NCBI RefSeq assembly: GCF_000003815.2
Contig: NC_049983.1
Location: 4,473,638-4,537,637, forward strand
Source of the DNA: Branchiostoma floridae
Taxonomy: Eukaryota > Chordata > Leptocardii > Amphioxiformes > Branchiostomatidae
DNA length: 64,000 nt
Reading direction: 5' to 3'
Each line of letters starts with the position of its first letter. The first letter of the stretch is position 1. This document shows, in pieces, positions 11,501 to 20,831 of the stretch. The position numbers and the translations under genes are program-made. The notes beneath the pieces were generated by a model. It ran no database searches and was not told the DNA's origin. It worked only from the letters and a program-made list of their open reading frames with translations.

Positions 11501-14340
11501 ATTATGATAGTGAGTTTGTGGTGTGAGTTTGCCGCCGATTTACCGACTAGCCTGCCTTCTCACTTCAGGCGCTGGAGATGAATCCGCACACCAACCTGTA
11601 TCTTGATGTAAAAGACTTCGAAAGTCCCAAAATAATCGACTTTTATAACAGGTACGTTCTACCTACGTTTAATCTGACAGAACTTATATACTAAAGCGAC
11701 TAACTTGTTCAAAAAGTAAAATTTGCCACATTCTCTTATGATAAGAGAATGTGGCAAATTTTACTTTTTGAACAAGTTAGTCGCTTTATTCTCTCGCAGT
11801 TGATTTGGCGTTATCTCATTTGCTTATGAGTATGGTACCTTGTAATAAAGTTGTATCCCTCGAGTAAACCACCTTAACTATTTAACCTTGTCAGCAAAAT
11901 TTTCTTAGCTTTGACCGTCGTACCAAAAAACGTTTTTTTGCTAATACAACCTAATGTATACATGTATATCTCTCCAAATATTGGGAATTTTATTCTCCAC
12001 TTTATACAGAAAAAAAATCAAACCCAATAACAAACCGATTTTTATAGATTTAAAGTAACACTAGTTAACTTTGATTTCACTCTACATGTTCACTTAATTC
12101 CGTATGCTATACCCTATCATTATCATGATTTTATTTCCGTGTATACTTGTGATTAGCCGTCGGCCATGAATTTGCAATTCGGCTGTTTATCAGACTTTAT
12201 TCTACAGGGGTGCCTAATCATTTGCACGAACCCTATGAGATTCGTACGAACATTATTGCACGAATCACTGCGAAAACGGACAAACCTTATGAAAATCACA
12301 CGAGTCATTATTCGAAAACGTACGAACCTTATGTGATTCGCACAAATCACTATGTGACACACACGGACCTTATGTGATTTGCACGAACCTTATGCAAATG
12401 ACGTAATGTCACGTGGCCCGGCGGTTTCGCTAAGGTTCGTGCAAATCGCATAAGGTTCGTGCGTTTTCGCATAGTGATTCGTGCGTGTCACATAATGTTT
12501 GTACGAATCTCATAGGGTTCGTACAAATGCTTAGGCACCCCTGTCCTAAGAAGATGTGTAAGATTGCCTCTGCTGTGTTTAATCAGTTGATGTTTCATTG
12601 TTGTCAGATTTTTGTTCTCCCTAAACGTCCCGCACACCGTGTCCTCCATCAGCCTGGTGTCAGAGGCGCACAGCCGCAAACAGACACACACCACCACACA
12701 CCACAGTCCACAGGCGGGCCCCGGCATGGGTAAGGCTATTCTCCGAGCAGAGGTTGAGTCGCGAAGATATAGAACTTCTTTGATTCGTCTCTGAAGTAGA
12801 CTCGAAAACGTGTGTTTAAAACCAAGCTACAGCCAGAACCAATTCTACATCATTACTGTCTATAAGACCACACTAGTCTATTTCACTGGTTCTCTCAAGT
12901 TTCATCTAAAAGAGTCACCATTGACTAGTAAGAAGTCCAGATGAAAACGGGGGTGGGAGGAATACTTGAATGTATCTCACTGTCACAAGTTTTACATGCA
13001 GGTTCCAACGCTGTGTGTACGAAGGTACAGAATTATTCCTCTGACTCTGTTTTCATATTGAGCTTCTAGTGAAGCGCTACTTTTTTTCCAGAACCAAATG
13101 GTGTGTTTACTATATCATTATTGTATATCATGTTGAGCCATATTGATTGGATAATAATTTGAATGACATTTGGTTGAGTGTATTAGCGTCAGTGTGAATA
13201 ATATTTTTTTATTGTTCTATATCTCCGCGTCTCAACCTCTGCTTGGAAAACAAGGTAAGGCGTAACGGAACGAATTGAGACAACTTGACCGTTTAATGAA
13301 CCAGACTTATTACCAGTGTGTATGTAACGTCAGTGTGAATATGCTTTATTCGAGCCCATAACATTGAGGAAGCCACATATTCGAGCCCATAACATTGAGG
13401 AAGCCACATATTCGAGCCCATAACATTGAGGAAGCCACATATTCGAGCCCATAACATTGAGGAAGCCACATATTCGAGCCCATAACAGTGAGGAAGCCAC
13501 ATATTCGAGCCCATAACATTGAGGAAGCCACATATTCGAGCCCATAACACTGAGGAAGCCAGGTTCGAATGAAGTTGCTAAACGGGTAACATGCGGCTCC
13601 AGCGTCTTTTCTGAAGATGTGGCCTAAGTGTGAACGGTTGGCTTGAGGTTATCCTTCTCCACATACAGTGTGAATATGCTTTATTGTCAACTTTCCAAAG
13701 AAGGATAGGATTTTCATACTTATGACAGATGTATTTCGGAGAAAAAATACTATCAATGGATATAATCAGCGCAAATGAGGACCTTATTTGCCTATAGCTA
13801 TCTAATGGGAAAATGTGACAAAAATCACACAAGTTTATAAACGCTATAAATCATATTTGTCATTCAATTTGATGCTAACATTACCATATATTGATGGTGA
13901 TTAATCATGCAATTGAATTTAGTGATGGCTTATTTCCATACTCAATGATGACTTAGTATTTGTTGGCAAAGGATTGAGATCGTCTAGCTTCAGTTTTTAC
14001 GACATTAATTTGAGCCCCAAACTAAAAAATGTATAGTGCAGGCAAAGCCCCATAATGTTTCCTGTTCAAATTCGTCAAAACCATATAATGGCATAACTTA
14101 TGTTATCCATTTCCTTTTTTATTTTAGCTTGGTCAACAGGCTCTGTCCCTGCAGCCACACAACTGTCCTCCCCCGACACGCCCCCGATGGACACCCGGGG
14201 ACCGACCCGGCCGCCCTTCAGGTGCGGCACGCCCAGCAGACTGCAGAGGAGCGCAGATTCCGCTGTGAGGCGCTGGCAGTACGGCATGGCCATCCGGGCG
14301 CACTCCATCCAGCAAGCAGGTGAGGTCAACATTCCTCTCA

Positions 14341-14381
<41 letters not shown>

Positions 14382-15957
14382 CGTGTCTGTGTGTGTGTGC
14401 GTGCGTGTCTGTGTGTGCATGTGTGTGTGCGTGCGTTCGTGTGTGCGTGCGTTTGTGTGATTTTTCGTGCGTTTGTCCGTGCGTTTGTGTGTGAGTGAGT
14501 GTGTGTGTTTGTTAAGTGTGTGTGCCCCTGTGGTCTCAAAATGTCTCGTATGTGACTACATAACGATTTTATCAATAAAAAGGTGACACGAATTACAATA
14601 TTTAAACCTGCAATATGCTGTTGGTACATATGTATGTTATGACTAAATTGTCTAACCACAGCGGACCCCATTTCTGGCCACATACGAGCACTGACGGGAG
14701 ACAGACGGTCCCAGAGCGCCCACCCGCTGATGGCCGCTACCATCCAACCTGTTCAACCAACCACAGCACAGCGTAGAGTCAAAACGGCCACGCCCTTCAC
14801 CAAGGGAGCCACGCCCATGGCAACGGGTTTGGCTGTTCCCAGCGGGGCCTCAGAGGAAACTATTAAGGTTAGACCAAATGATTTGTTTACATGGATAACA
14901 TTCTCTGGGCGCCCAAACTAAATTGATGCAAGCGTGCTCATACCCCGTGGATTTCCACTAGGACGGCGCTCTCGCCGCGCTCTCTCTGTGACCTCAAATT
15001 TGACATATCGCTCAACGAATTGTATAGAAAAGAACGAATCTTTTTACACTTTCTGTGTTTTGTTCTTTTCAGTCACACTTTTAAGTTTTGTATGATATAC
15101 CCAGTGTGAAAGCGAAGGTGACACGTATCCTATTCATGTAGCAGTGAGAGCGCAGCGTGATCGGCTAGTGGAAAGGGGGCCGTAGAAGTTGCCATCATTT
15201 TGAAATTTAAGCGGTCTGGAAGGCTGAACGAATGACTGATACAGATCTGTGGTATACCGTACAATAGATGCTTCATTTTCCTAGTTTCACATTCTCTTTT
15301 CATTTCAAATTGACTTATATTCTACAACATACATGTTGTATTATATTCTACAACTGTTAATTTAAAAGTCGGGTTTCCTTGTCTGCAATTCACAGCACAT
15401 AACGTTTATAACGTTTTGGGAAATCACACTCTCGAATATGTTCGTTTTAGCCTTCATTTAACAGGTACTCACCTTATTAGTAGAAATTAACCCTCGCACT
15501 AGTTACTTAATGATGGCTTTAATTGCTGGTGGTCATAACCACACAGTATGGCACTGTGTATTATCACAACAAAAATTCTTTCTTTTTTTCTGCAGGTGTT
15601 TGAACAGGTGAATCTGGACAACATGCCCAGGATGTACTACAAGTAAGTTTACTTTCAATTCCATCAGCATTTGTACGTATCTTGGAACATGGTAACTTAA
15701 GACTGCCTGCATCAACTGTCTTGATATTTGGTATGATAAGACCTCAAATTACCTACTAGTAGGTTTTGAGGGAATGTGTATATTTTGGTATCTCGTATCC
15801 TGGATATGCTGTGGTCGTGACTTTTGATTGTAGGTAACTCATGTTTTCGTTCTTGTAGTTAACATGTTTCTTTTGTTTCTCCAGGCCATGGAAAGGAGAC
15901 AAACTTCCAATGACGGAAACCGAGAGAAGAAAAACTGCTCCAGTCTTCAAAGTGTGA
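2429..15957 (+). CDS. TPR-repeat protein gene (13 exons seen)
   Basis: Joined exons: 2429-2527, 5792-5884, 6693-6800, 7317-7401, 7522-7583, 8391-8444, 9420-9506, 11569-11651, 12608-12729, 14128-14319, 14662-14867, 15596-15642, 15885-15957; intron phases agree throughout. The N-terminal third carries TPR helices: [17 protein letters not shown] in exon 3, RAFAYAKC plus [16 protein letters not shown] across exons 4-5, and [17 protein letters not shown] plus [13 protein letters not shown] across exons 6-7. The remainder is low-complexity, rich in S/T/P, and ends in a basic tail with PWKGDKLP. TPRs are protein-protein scaffolds; partner and location cannot be read from sequence. One TPR helix seems missing between exons 7 and 8, so a small exon may be undetected in 9507-11568. 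I considered TTC16/TTC6-type proteins but saw no convincing family match. Confidence 0.75.
4385..4645 (+). mobile_element. Probable tRNA-derived SINE
   Basis: The head TTGCCGAGTGGCTAACGGA resembles a pol III A box, and GGGCCGATTCC about 40 bp on resembles a decayed B box. The body ends in CAAACAAACAAACAAAC, the kind of simple-sequence tail SINEs carry. It sits in TPR gene intron 1. Assigned by appearance only. Confidence 0.5.
5110..5768. repeat. About 21-bp minisatellite before TPR exon 2
   Basis: Diverged tandem copies of a unit like CAGTGTAGGACACGTAA run to within about 25 bp of the exon 2 acceptor. Several minus-strand open frames cross it because the unit lacks stops; they are artefacts. 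Confidence 0.85.
5792..5884 (+). CDS. TPR gene exon 2
   Basis: 31 codons ([20 protein letters not shown] onward) between the acceptor TTGTTCCTACAG and the donor TTG|GTAGGT, phase 0 at both ends. The exon is squeezed between a 21-bp minisatellite upstream and a (TG)n tract starting 50 bp downstream. Confidence 0.8.
5931..6344. repeat. (TG)n microsatellite running into an assembly gap
   Basis: TG/CG-alternating sequence of more than 400 bp begins about 50 bp downstream of TPR exon 2 and stops at a 100-N gap at 6345-6444, so its true length is unknown. Alternating purine-pyrimidine DNA of this kind can adopt Z-form (general knowledge). Confidence 0.9.
6345..6444. other. Assembly gap, 100 N
   Basis: Run of N following the (TG)n tract; a 100-base run usually means a gap of unknown size. 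Other gaps: 23,455-23,554 (100), 44,300-44,583 (284), 47,193-47,305 (113). Confidence 0.98.
6693..6800 (+). CDS. TPR gene exon 3, TPR unit
   Basis: Starts after CTCTTTTACAG and encodes [18 protein letters not shown], a textbook TPR helix pair (L7-G8-A20-A27 spacing). The 3' end is uncertain: AAG|GTCGTC at 6782, GTC|GTCAGT at 6785 and AAG|GTAGAT at 6800 all keep phase 0. The last is listed as the best donor. Confidence 0.8.
7317..7401 (+). CDS. TPR gene exon 4 (helix A of a TPR)
   Basis: The frame gives [11 protein letters not shown] followed by one leftover base before the donor GTAAGT; joined to exon 5 this makes [20 protein letters not shown], which fits the TPR spacing exactly. The only AG acceptor in frame is TTCACAAG at 7316, which leaves about ten extra loop residues, so the 5' edge is less sure. 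Confidence 0.55.
7522..7583 (+). CDS. TPR gene exon 5 (helix B of a TPR)
   Basis: After the acceptor GCATATCACAG; the first two bases complete a Trp codon with exon 4. Encodes [20 protein letters not shown] and ends at CCG|GTACGT, phase 0. Confidence 0.75.
8166..8192. repeat. Solo end of the CCAAGCAGAGGTT family
   Basis: CTCTCCAAGCAGAGGTTAGG is the reverse complement of bases 16-36 of the window and resembles the terminal repeats of the 12,737-13,253 MITE. No partner end was found nearby. Confidence 0.45.
8391..8444 (+). CDS. TPR gene exon 6
   Basis: 18 codons, [18 protein letters not shown], between CTGTCCACCAG and ATG|GTAAGA, phase 0. It forms helix A of a TPR completed by exon 7. Confidence 0.8.
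8830..9300. mobile_element. MITE-like element with inverted arms
   Basis: 8895-8945 (GGAATTCGTAGTGTATTCTA with GAAATTCTC and CCAGATAT) is inverted at 9180-9232. The outer parts AGGGACTTTACACTG and GTGTGAAGGGGCCTTT are weaker inverted ends. It lies in TPR intron 6. The minus-strand frame across it is not a gene. Confidence 0.5.
9420..9506 (+). CDS. TPR gene exon 7
   Basis: 29 codons beginning [20 protein letters not shown], after a strong acceptor (TTTTTTCGCAG) and before ATG|GTAAGG. It completes one TPR and begins the next (LILRG). Confidence 0.8.
10471..10593. mobile_element. Foldback MITE
   Basis: CTGCAGCTAGGCGTCGCT at about 10,478 is the inverse of AGCGACGCCTAGCTGCAG at about 10,568; the arms extend inward through AACAATGCGGT/ACCGCATTGTT. 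The arms are about 45 bp with a short A/T-rich loop. Intronic. Confidence 0.7.
10918..11058. repeat. GC-rich 141-bp inverted repeat
   Basis: AATACAACACGGTGTATTCC at the left pairs with GGAATACACCGTGTTGTATT at the right, and pairing continues through CCGCGGGTCGGATC/GATCCGACCCGCGG to a loop near 10,987. The structure is a near-complete hairpin. Confidence 0.8.
11064..11335. mobile_element. MITE with TATGTCATACC ends
   Basis: Begins TATGTCATACCCACCTG and ends CAGGTATGACATA, inverted ends. The interior (CCAGAAGTTGAACAAATTTGG) has an older relative at about 22,560-22,790 (CCAGAAAATTTGGTGTCC, ending AGGAATGACATAA). The two short plus-strand frames are not supported as exons. Confidence 0.6.
11569..11651 (+). 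CDS. TPR gene exon 8
   Basis: [20 protein letters not shown] and following residues, ending phase 2 at AACAG|GTACGT. ALEMNP is the end of a TPR helix B, yet exon 7 ends in the preceding helix A; this supports an undetected small exon in the intron. Confidence 0.75.
11693..11787. repeat. Perfect 95-bp palindrome
   Basis: Two 46-bp arms, AAAGCGACTAACTTGTTC at the outside, are exact reverse complements around a 3-base centre (TGA). It lies 42 bp after TPR exon 8. The lack of mismatches implies recent origin or active correction. Confidence 0.9.
12205..12543. mobile_element. MITE with CAGGGGTGCC ends, hAT-like
   Basis: CAGGGGTGCCTAA at 12,205 is inverted at 12,543; pairing extends about 50 bp (CATTTGTACGAACCCTATGA type). 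The interior repeats CACGAACCTTATG several times in both directions. CAGGGGTG termini are common in hAT elements (family knowledge), but I could not confirm an 8-bp target duplication. Confidence 0.6.
12608..12729 (+). CDS. TPR gene exon 9, donor hit by a MITE
   Basis: Starts after TTGTTGTCAG and encodes [20 protein letters not shown] followed by a His/Thr/Gln-rich run. It ends at ATGG|GTAAGG (phase 1). The last exon base and the donor lie inside the target-site duplication of the MITE at 12,737-13,253. Confidence 0.8.
12729..13261. mobile_element. MITE inserted in a splice donor, 8-bp TSD
   Basis: The element 12,737-13,253 has ends related over about 37 bp (CGAGCAGAGGTTGAG...AGATATAGAAC inverted at the right). 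It is flanked by GGTAAGGC at 12,729-12,736 and 13,254-13,261, an 8-bp target duplication. The left copy contains the donor of TPR exon 9. The interior is non-coding; an inverted, end-less relative lies at 18,415-18,745. Confidence 0.8.
13345..13562. repeat. 31-bp minisatellite, about 7 copies
   Basis: Unit close to CATTGAGGAAGCCACATATT plus CGAGCCCATAA; copies are almost identical. The flanking motif CAGTGTGAATATGCTTTATT occurs on both sides (13,331 and 13,667). The minus-strand open frames here are repeat artefacts. TPR intron 9. Confidence 0.9.
14128..14319 (+). CDS. TPR gene exon 10
   Basis: 64 codons, Pro/Ser/Arg-rich and probably disordered ([20 protein letters not shown]), from TTTATTTTAG to GCAG|GTGAGG, phase 1 in and out. 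A (TG)n tract starts about 20 bp into the following intron. Confidence 0.8.
14341..14520. repeat. (TG)n tract after TPR exon 10
   Basis: About 180 bp of TG/CG with occasional interruptions, starting about 20 bp after the splice donor. Minus-strand His/Thr-rich frames are artefacts. Confidence 0.9.
14662..14867 (+). CDS. TPR gene exon 11
   Basis: After TCTAACCACAG, phase 1 in and 0 out. A Thr/Ala/Pro-rich, basic, probably disordered stretch ([20 protein letters not shown]), ending at AAG|GTTAGA. Confidence 0.8.
14943..15179. mobile_element. MITE with CCCC..TTTCCACTAG ends
   Basis: ATTTCCACTAGGACGGCGCT at the left is the imperfect inverse of GATCGGCTAGTGGAAAGG at the right, followed by inverted GAGAGCGC runs. 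Non-coding, in TPR intron 11. The 15,186-15,345 flank has a direct relative at 18,037-18,205. Confidence 0.55.
15596..15642 (+). CDS. TPR gene exon 12
   Basis: [15 protein letters not shown] plus two bases, from TTTTTTCTGCAG to CAA|GTAAGT. Small exon with strong splice sites on both sides. Confidence 0.85.
15885..15957 (+). CDS. TPR gene terminal exon
   Basis: Completes a Lys codon and encodes [20 protein letters not shown] plus FKV, then TGA at 15,955-15,957. The acceptor is TTGTTTCTCCAG. No AATAAA was found close by, so the 3' UTR end is unknown. Confidence 0.85.
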
Positions 15958-18414
15958 CGACAGTTTATGACTTCTGATCAGTGGAAAAGGAATATTAGAT
16001 CAGAGAGGGAGACAAAATACGTCTGGTGCTGAAACAACGTCTTTTTAAAGCCATACAAGTTTGGGATTTGTTTTGTTTTGTTTGATGTACACGTAAAGCA
16101 AACAGTATAACTTAATATGGAAGTGCATAATTATATTTCAGCCATACCATAGGTATGGTGAAATATATTGTATTCGTAATGTTTCTTTCTTCTTTCTTTC
16201 TTTCTTTCTCCTGTCAAATCTTCAAATCGAATCAACTCCGTCGTTCCTGGACCGAATGACTTGAAATTTGGCACAAGGGTAGAGTGGGCCAATACCCTTA
16301 GGTGTTTTTTTTCATTTTATTCATATCTGCTTCTAAAATGATTTTATTGAGGTTTTATTGCAATTTTTGGACCACAACTTTATATTTAGGCCCCCTGTAC
16401 CATGGTATTACATCCAAATGACCTGAAATTTAGCACAGAGGTGCCCTAGGTACTTATTCAAAGGATCCATGCATAATATTTGGTATAAATCACTTCAAAA
16501 TGGCTCATTATGGAGGTTTTTGTGGGAGAATTTTGGATTTGTGAGGTGGAAGTGCCGAGGTCAACGACCTCTAGGTCATTCTGGAAGCCACAGGTGTTTC
16601 TGGTAGATCCAATCATCTACATACCTACCTAGTCTATGTTCCTCCAGGTGGTTGGGGGGACAAGGTAAATCTAATTAATTATTAGCCAATGAGCAAGGTT
16701 ATTTTGCTGGAAGAGTCCATTGTTGGTCAGGGGGGTGTTTTTTAAAATTTACTTTAAGACTTTGGTGATAATGCCAATGCTTTTTTTAGCGGAAGTGTTT
16801 TTGCACTGATCCACTTGACATAAGGCTACTGCTGGGACAGTCCATTTTTGCACATAGGGGGGATTTTTAAAAAATTCATTTTTGGACATGGGTGATGATT
16901 CCGAATTCCATTTGTTGAATGGAACTTGACCCCACCTGAAGACTGTACCTGAGGATTCGGCAGCCAATCAGCAAGCCTGATGTAATATGGATGAGTCCAT
17001 TCATGCACAGGGGACTATTAAAAAAATTCAGTTTTGGACTGGGTTGCTTATTATAGAAAAGGCCATGTATTTCTGGACTTTGGTGATTATGTCAAAGTCC
17101 TATTTTAGCGGATGTATTTTTGGATCGCTCCACTTTGCACAGGGGTATAACAGGTAGAGTCCATTCTTGCAAAGGGGGGGATTTCTTTCAAATTCAGTTT
17201 TGGACGGCTGATGATTCAAAATTCCATTTCTTAGCGGAAGTGTTTTTGGACTGGTCTATCTTACCCTTCTACATTGGGTGCACTTGAGTCCATTCTTGCA
17301 GGGGAGGGGGTTGTACGATTCATTTTTGCTCATACGTGTAATTAGTAGCTTAGGATGCTTAGTCATCTTAAGCAGAAGAGTTCCATTTTTGCACATGGGT
17401 GATTTTGGAATAGTCCATTGTTGCTTGGGGAAGGAGATGGCTGAAATATGCTGTATTTGCTCTCAAGCAAATGTCGGCCTTTCTAGTATATTTTTCTGAT
17501 ACATATTCAAGTATGACCGTCTCAACGCACATATGTGAACTGACTACGTAAAGAGACACTGTACCTACATGTACAATATATGGTACAAGGGGTTATTGTT
17601 AATTTTCGGGTCTCACCCAGAAGTCATGTGCATAACGACCACATTTTGGCCACGTCAAAAGACAACTAGGGATCATTGTAACAGTTCTGAAAAAAAACCT
17701 CTGATATCACCGAGTGTCCAAATTTGAGCAAACAAATATATTTTGCTTTGAAACTCTTTGTACTGATACACCAGTATTTGTCTTTGACACTGTACAACAA
17801 TCATGGAGGTACTGACAAATAAAGTGTTAAGTAATTATTCTTACAAGTTTGTCATTAATACTCATTCTTGAGTCATCTTTAGGCACTTTTACTTTGTTAT
17901 GACATTTGATAGTGACACACCATCGCAAAAAAAACAAACATTTTAAGACCATGTTGATTTGATTAATATACAGATGACATCCTCTGGGAACCCTTAAACT
18001 GGTGTGAGCATGCAAATAAAAAAACTTGGCCCAAAAAAGTTGCCTTCAATAAGAATAGGAAAAGTAAGTGGTCATCAGGAAGGTTGAACAAATGACGGAA
18101 CACATAGCCGATGGTATACCGAACAATAGATTCATTACTTTTGTTCTTTCACATATTCTTCAACTTTGGGACTGGCTTTGACATTCTACAAATTAGTAGC
18201 CATTTTTTAAAAAATATATATGAATTTTTTTTGCAATTTACCAGACATATTTAGCTGCTACTTTGTACAATTTACAGTATTGTTGAATTTCTCGGAAGTG
18301 GCCAAAAATTGATGCATGTGCTGATGTCATCCAAACTATTATCAAATCAATATGGCTTAACATGATAATACAATTATATATTATAATAATATAGAAAACA
18401 CCTTTTTGTTCTTG

Positions 18415-18745
18415 CATTTGAAAAAAAGTAGCGCTTGACTAGAACCTCAATGTCAAAATAAAGTCAGAGGGAAAATTCCGTACCATCGTACACACAGCGT
18501 TGGAAATTGCATGTAAAATGCGAAATGTGTGACAGTCAGATACAAGTATTCCCATCATCCCCCTATTATCATCTGGACTTCTTGCTATATAGCCAAGGGT
18601 GACTGTTTTCGATAAAACTTGAGAGAACCAGTGAAATAAACAACAGTACTAGTATGGCCTTATAGACAGTCACCATATTGAATTGGTTCTGACTGTAGGT
18701 GGGTTTACACACACGTTTTTAAGTCTACTTTAGAGATGAATCAAA
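18415..18745 (-). mobile_element. Inverted relative of the splice-donor MITE
   Basis: Read on the minus strand it follows the interior of the 12,737-13,253 MITE: CTCTGACTTT, AACGCTGTGTGTACG, AAGTCCAGATGA, TTCACTGGTTCTCTCAAGTT and AGAACCAATTC occur in matching order. Terminal repeats are not recognisable, so it is an older, worn copy. Confidence 0.65.
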
Positions 18746-20339
18746 CGTGTTCTGTTTACAGCCACACTATTGCCTTGCATTGAATTATTCCTACCTTTCA
18801 CAACAAGGTGCACACAACTTTTAACAGAAAATGTATGGCATGTAGAGTAAGAAACCATTTTTAAATTTGCGCCAAGTGTCTTCACTGACTTTCGTATTAC
18901 TCCACTTTGTGGATTTACACACAAGAAAAAAGGAGCTGACTCACAAAGCTTGTGTAAACCCAACCAATAGCTTGACACTGACACCTGGTACCTCACAGCT
19001 GATAACTCAGAGATTTCTAATTCAAGTCGGGGGTTAGGACAACTTGCTTGGGGCTACATGGTCTATCCCATAAAATGGGGGTCTTGTGTTCCAAGAGGTG
19101 CTCAATCGCACTAACGGGGAAGGGCTAGCAACCCCCTCAGTCTATGCAACATTTGCTACCACCACAAAGCAGATGTCAAGTATACAGTATGCAATTGACA
19201 ATCAAGAAAAGTTCAAGAAGTGCTACCTCACAATAGTTTACCTTATACCTATGTCCAGCAGCTTAACTTTGCTAACAAAAATAGACAGTCAGTAACTATT
19301 TCCACATTGAATTGTTGACAAGATTGTGCACGTAATACCAAGCTTAACACAAGTTACAAACAAATCAACCGTTACAACTGGACAAGATATGAAGCTCATT
19401 TTATTTCATTTTGTTGTAGAAAATGAGAAGAAAATTTCATTTCATTCTTAAAACATTTGCCAATGAGCTCCATGTCTTCCCAAGTGTAGAGATAAGACTT
19501 ATTTTCCAAATAAGGCCACGCTGTCTTAACTTTATGGATGACATCCTCTGGCAACCCCAAGACTAATCCATGAGGGCCATAAAATAAAAATCCAGCAAAA
19601 AAAAATAAATACTGCTAATTATAAACCACAGAACTGAACATTCTGTCCATTCTTTCCTAGGCTTGGTCTGTCTAATGTCTTATGTAAGACTAATGATCGT
19701 CACCATTTCAATAAATGTTTTCTCGCCATTCTTGTTTAAAGACTGGAACAAGGGCGCTGTGGCCCCATGCCCTGACCATATTCCCCCTTACCTGGAGAAC
19801 AAATTGTCTGGCAAGCATAATTTTCTGACCAGAAATGCTATTGGTTCAAAATGTGGCCAATTAGTTTCTCTTTACTTGAGGAACAGGTAAAAATCAATGC
19901 ATGCATGGATGTCATTCATAAACTTAAGTCAGTGTGCCCTAACTTGACATACTCTTCGAGTCAGCCACACACTTTATATCATTCTACAGTCATGGACAGA
20001 CAGACACAACAGTTAGCAGCACAGCTCAGCTTTGCTCTTCACTCATCAGTATTTTCTCATCATGTCCTGAAGCAGGATAGTTTTTACATAATAGTGACAT
20101 AAACAGAGGTAACAATTATCAGTAGATACACTGTTAGCTTGTCATAGAGTACATGTATACCATTTGAATTAAAGGTAGAAAATTGGTATTTTGGGTTATC
20201 TTTAAATCAACATTCTCCAACACAGATTTAATCCCATGTCCTAGAACTGCTTATGCATTTTTCTGAAGGACACATTATACGGACCAGCAAGAAATAGGCC
20301 ATGTAAGAATATCCCTGTAGACAACTGTTGCTACATCTA

Positions 20340-20595
20340 GGACATAGGAGAATTCTTTTACACATTCAGTCAGTCAACCGGTATGTACCTTCCTTACATT
20401 TCTCCCACATATCTTCCTCAGAGCTTAGAAGCTCTTCTCTGGCTGCTATATGTAGACTATGTAGGTGGTGCTTTTGAGGCAAGAACACAATCCTAAATGT
20501 GGCTAAACTTGTATACCCCTCATCCCTGTTCATTACTAGGGTTGACTTTCTTATCCAGACCGCCTCCTTGATCCAAAGACTGGACTCCATTTAGA
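20340..20595 (-). pseudogene. Penelope-like element 3' remnant (second copy)
   Basis: Minus-strand translation contains WIKEAVWIRKSTLVMNRDEG, the same C-terminal signature as the fragment at 1,437-1,735. It is heavily truncated and lies just downstream of TMEM168 in the same orientation. Confidence 0.65.
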
Positions 20596-20738
20596 AGCTA
20601 TTATTAGAAAGATCTGACAGACATTGAAACTTAAGCCAGGTAAGAACATTCTGGTTGTGTTTAAGAATTCTCCTATATTCTACCAACCTACTAGTAATGA
20701 AATTATTTTTGGATATGCCTGTAGTAAGATGAGTCCGG

Positions 20739-20831
20739 TCCTGTGTTCAAGTCTTAGTCCTGACCAGTTTAAAGCCGTGTTCTGTGTTCAAGTCTTAGTC
20801 CTGACCAGTTTAAAGCCGTGTCCTGTGTTCA
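20739..20831. repeat. 41-bp tandem duplication over the TMEM168 stop
   Basis: TCCTGTGTTCAAGTCTTAGT and the next 21 bases occur at 20,739-20,779 and again at 20,780-20,820, with 11 bases of a third copy. The second copy holds the last codons of TMEM168 (FKLVRTKT) and its stop; the first is an untranslated copy downstream. Confidence 0.9.

Larger units (their letters stand above)
15958..20787. other. Intergenic repeats between TPR gene and TMEM168
   Basis: No exon was recognised. Contents: a (TTTC)n tract at about 16,185-16,210; old dispersed repeat at 16,215-17,500 with recurring phrases such as GGAAGTGTTTTTGGACTGG and TCCATTTTTGCACA; relatives of TPR intron repeats at 18,037-18,205 (direct) and 18,415-18,745 (inverted); and a Penelope-like remnant at 20,340-20,595. 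The 3' UTRs of the two converging genes must end here, but I saw no clear poly(A) signal for either. Confidence 0.6.

Noticed and set aside
13293-13550. Repetitive minus-strand proteins ([18 protein letters not shown] type)
   Set aside because: A 31-bp repeat without stops reads open in all three frames; repeat artefact.
2429-15957. Naming the TPR gene TTC16 or TTC6
   Set aside because: TPR spacing alone is not diagnostic, and the non-TPR tail matches nothing I recognise; left unnamed.
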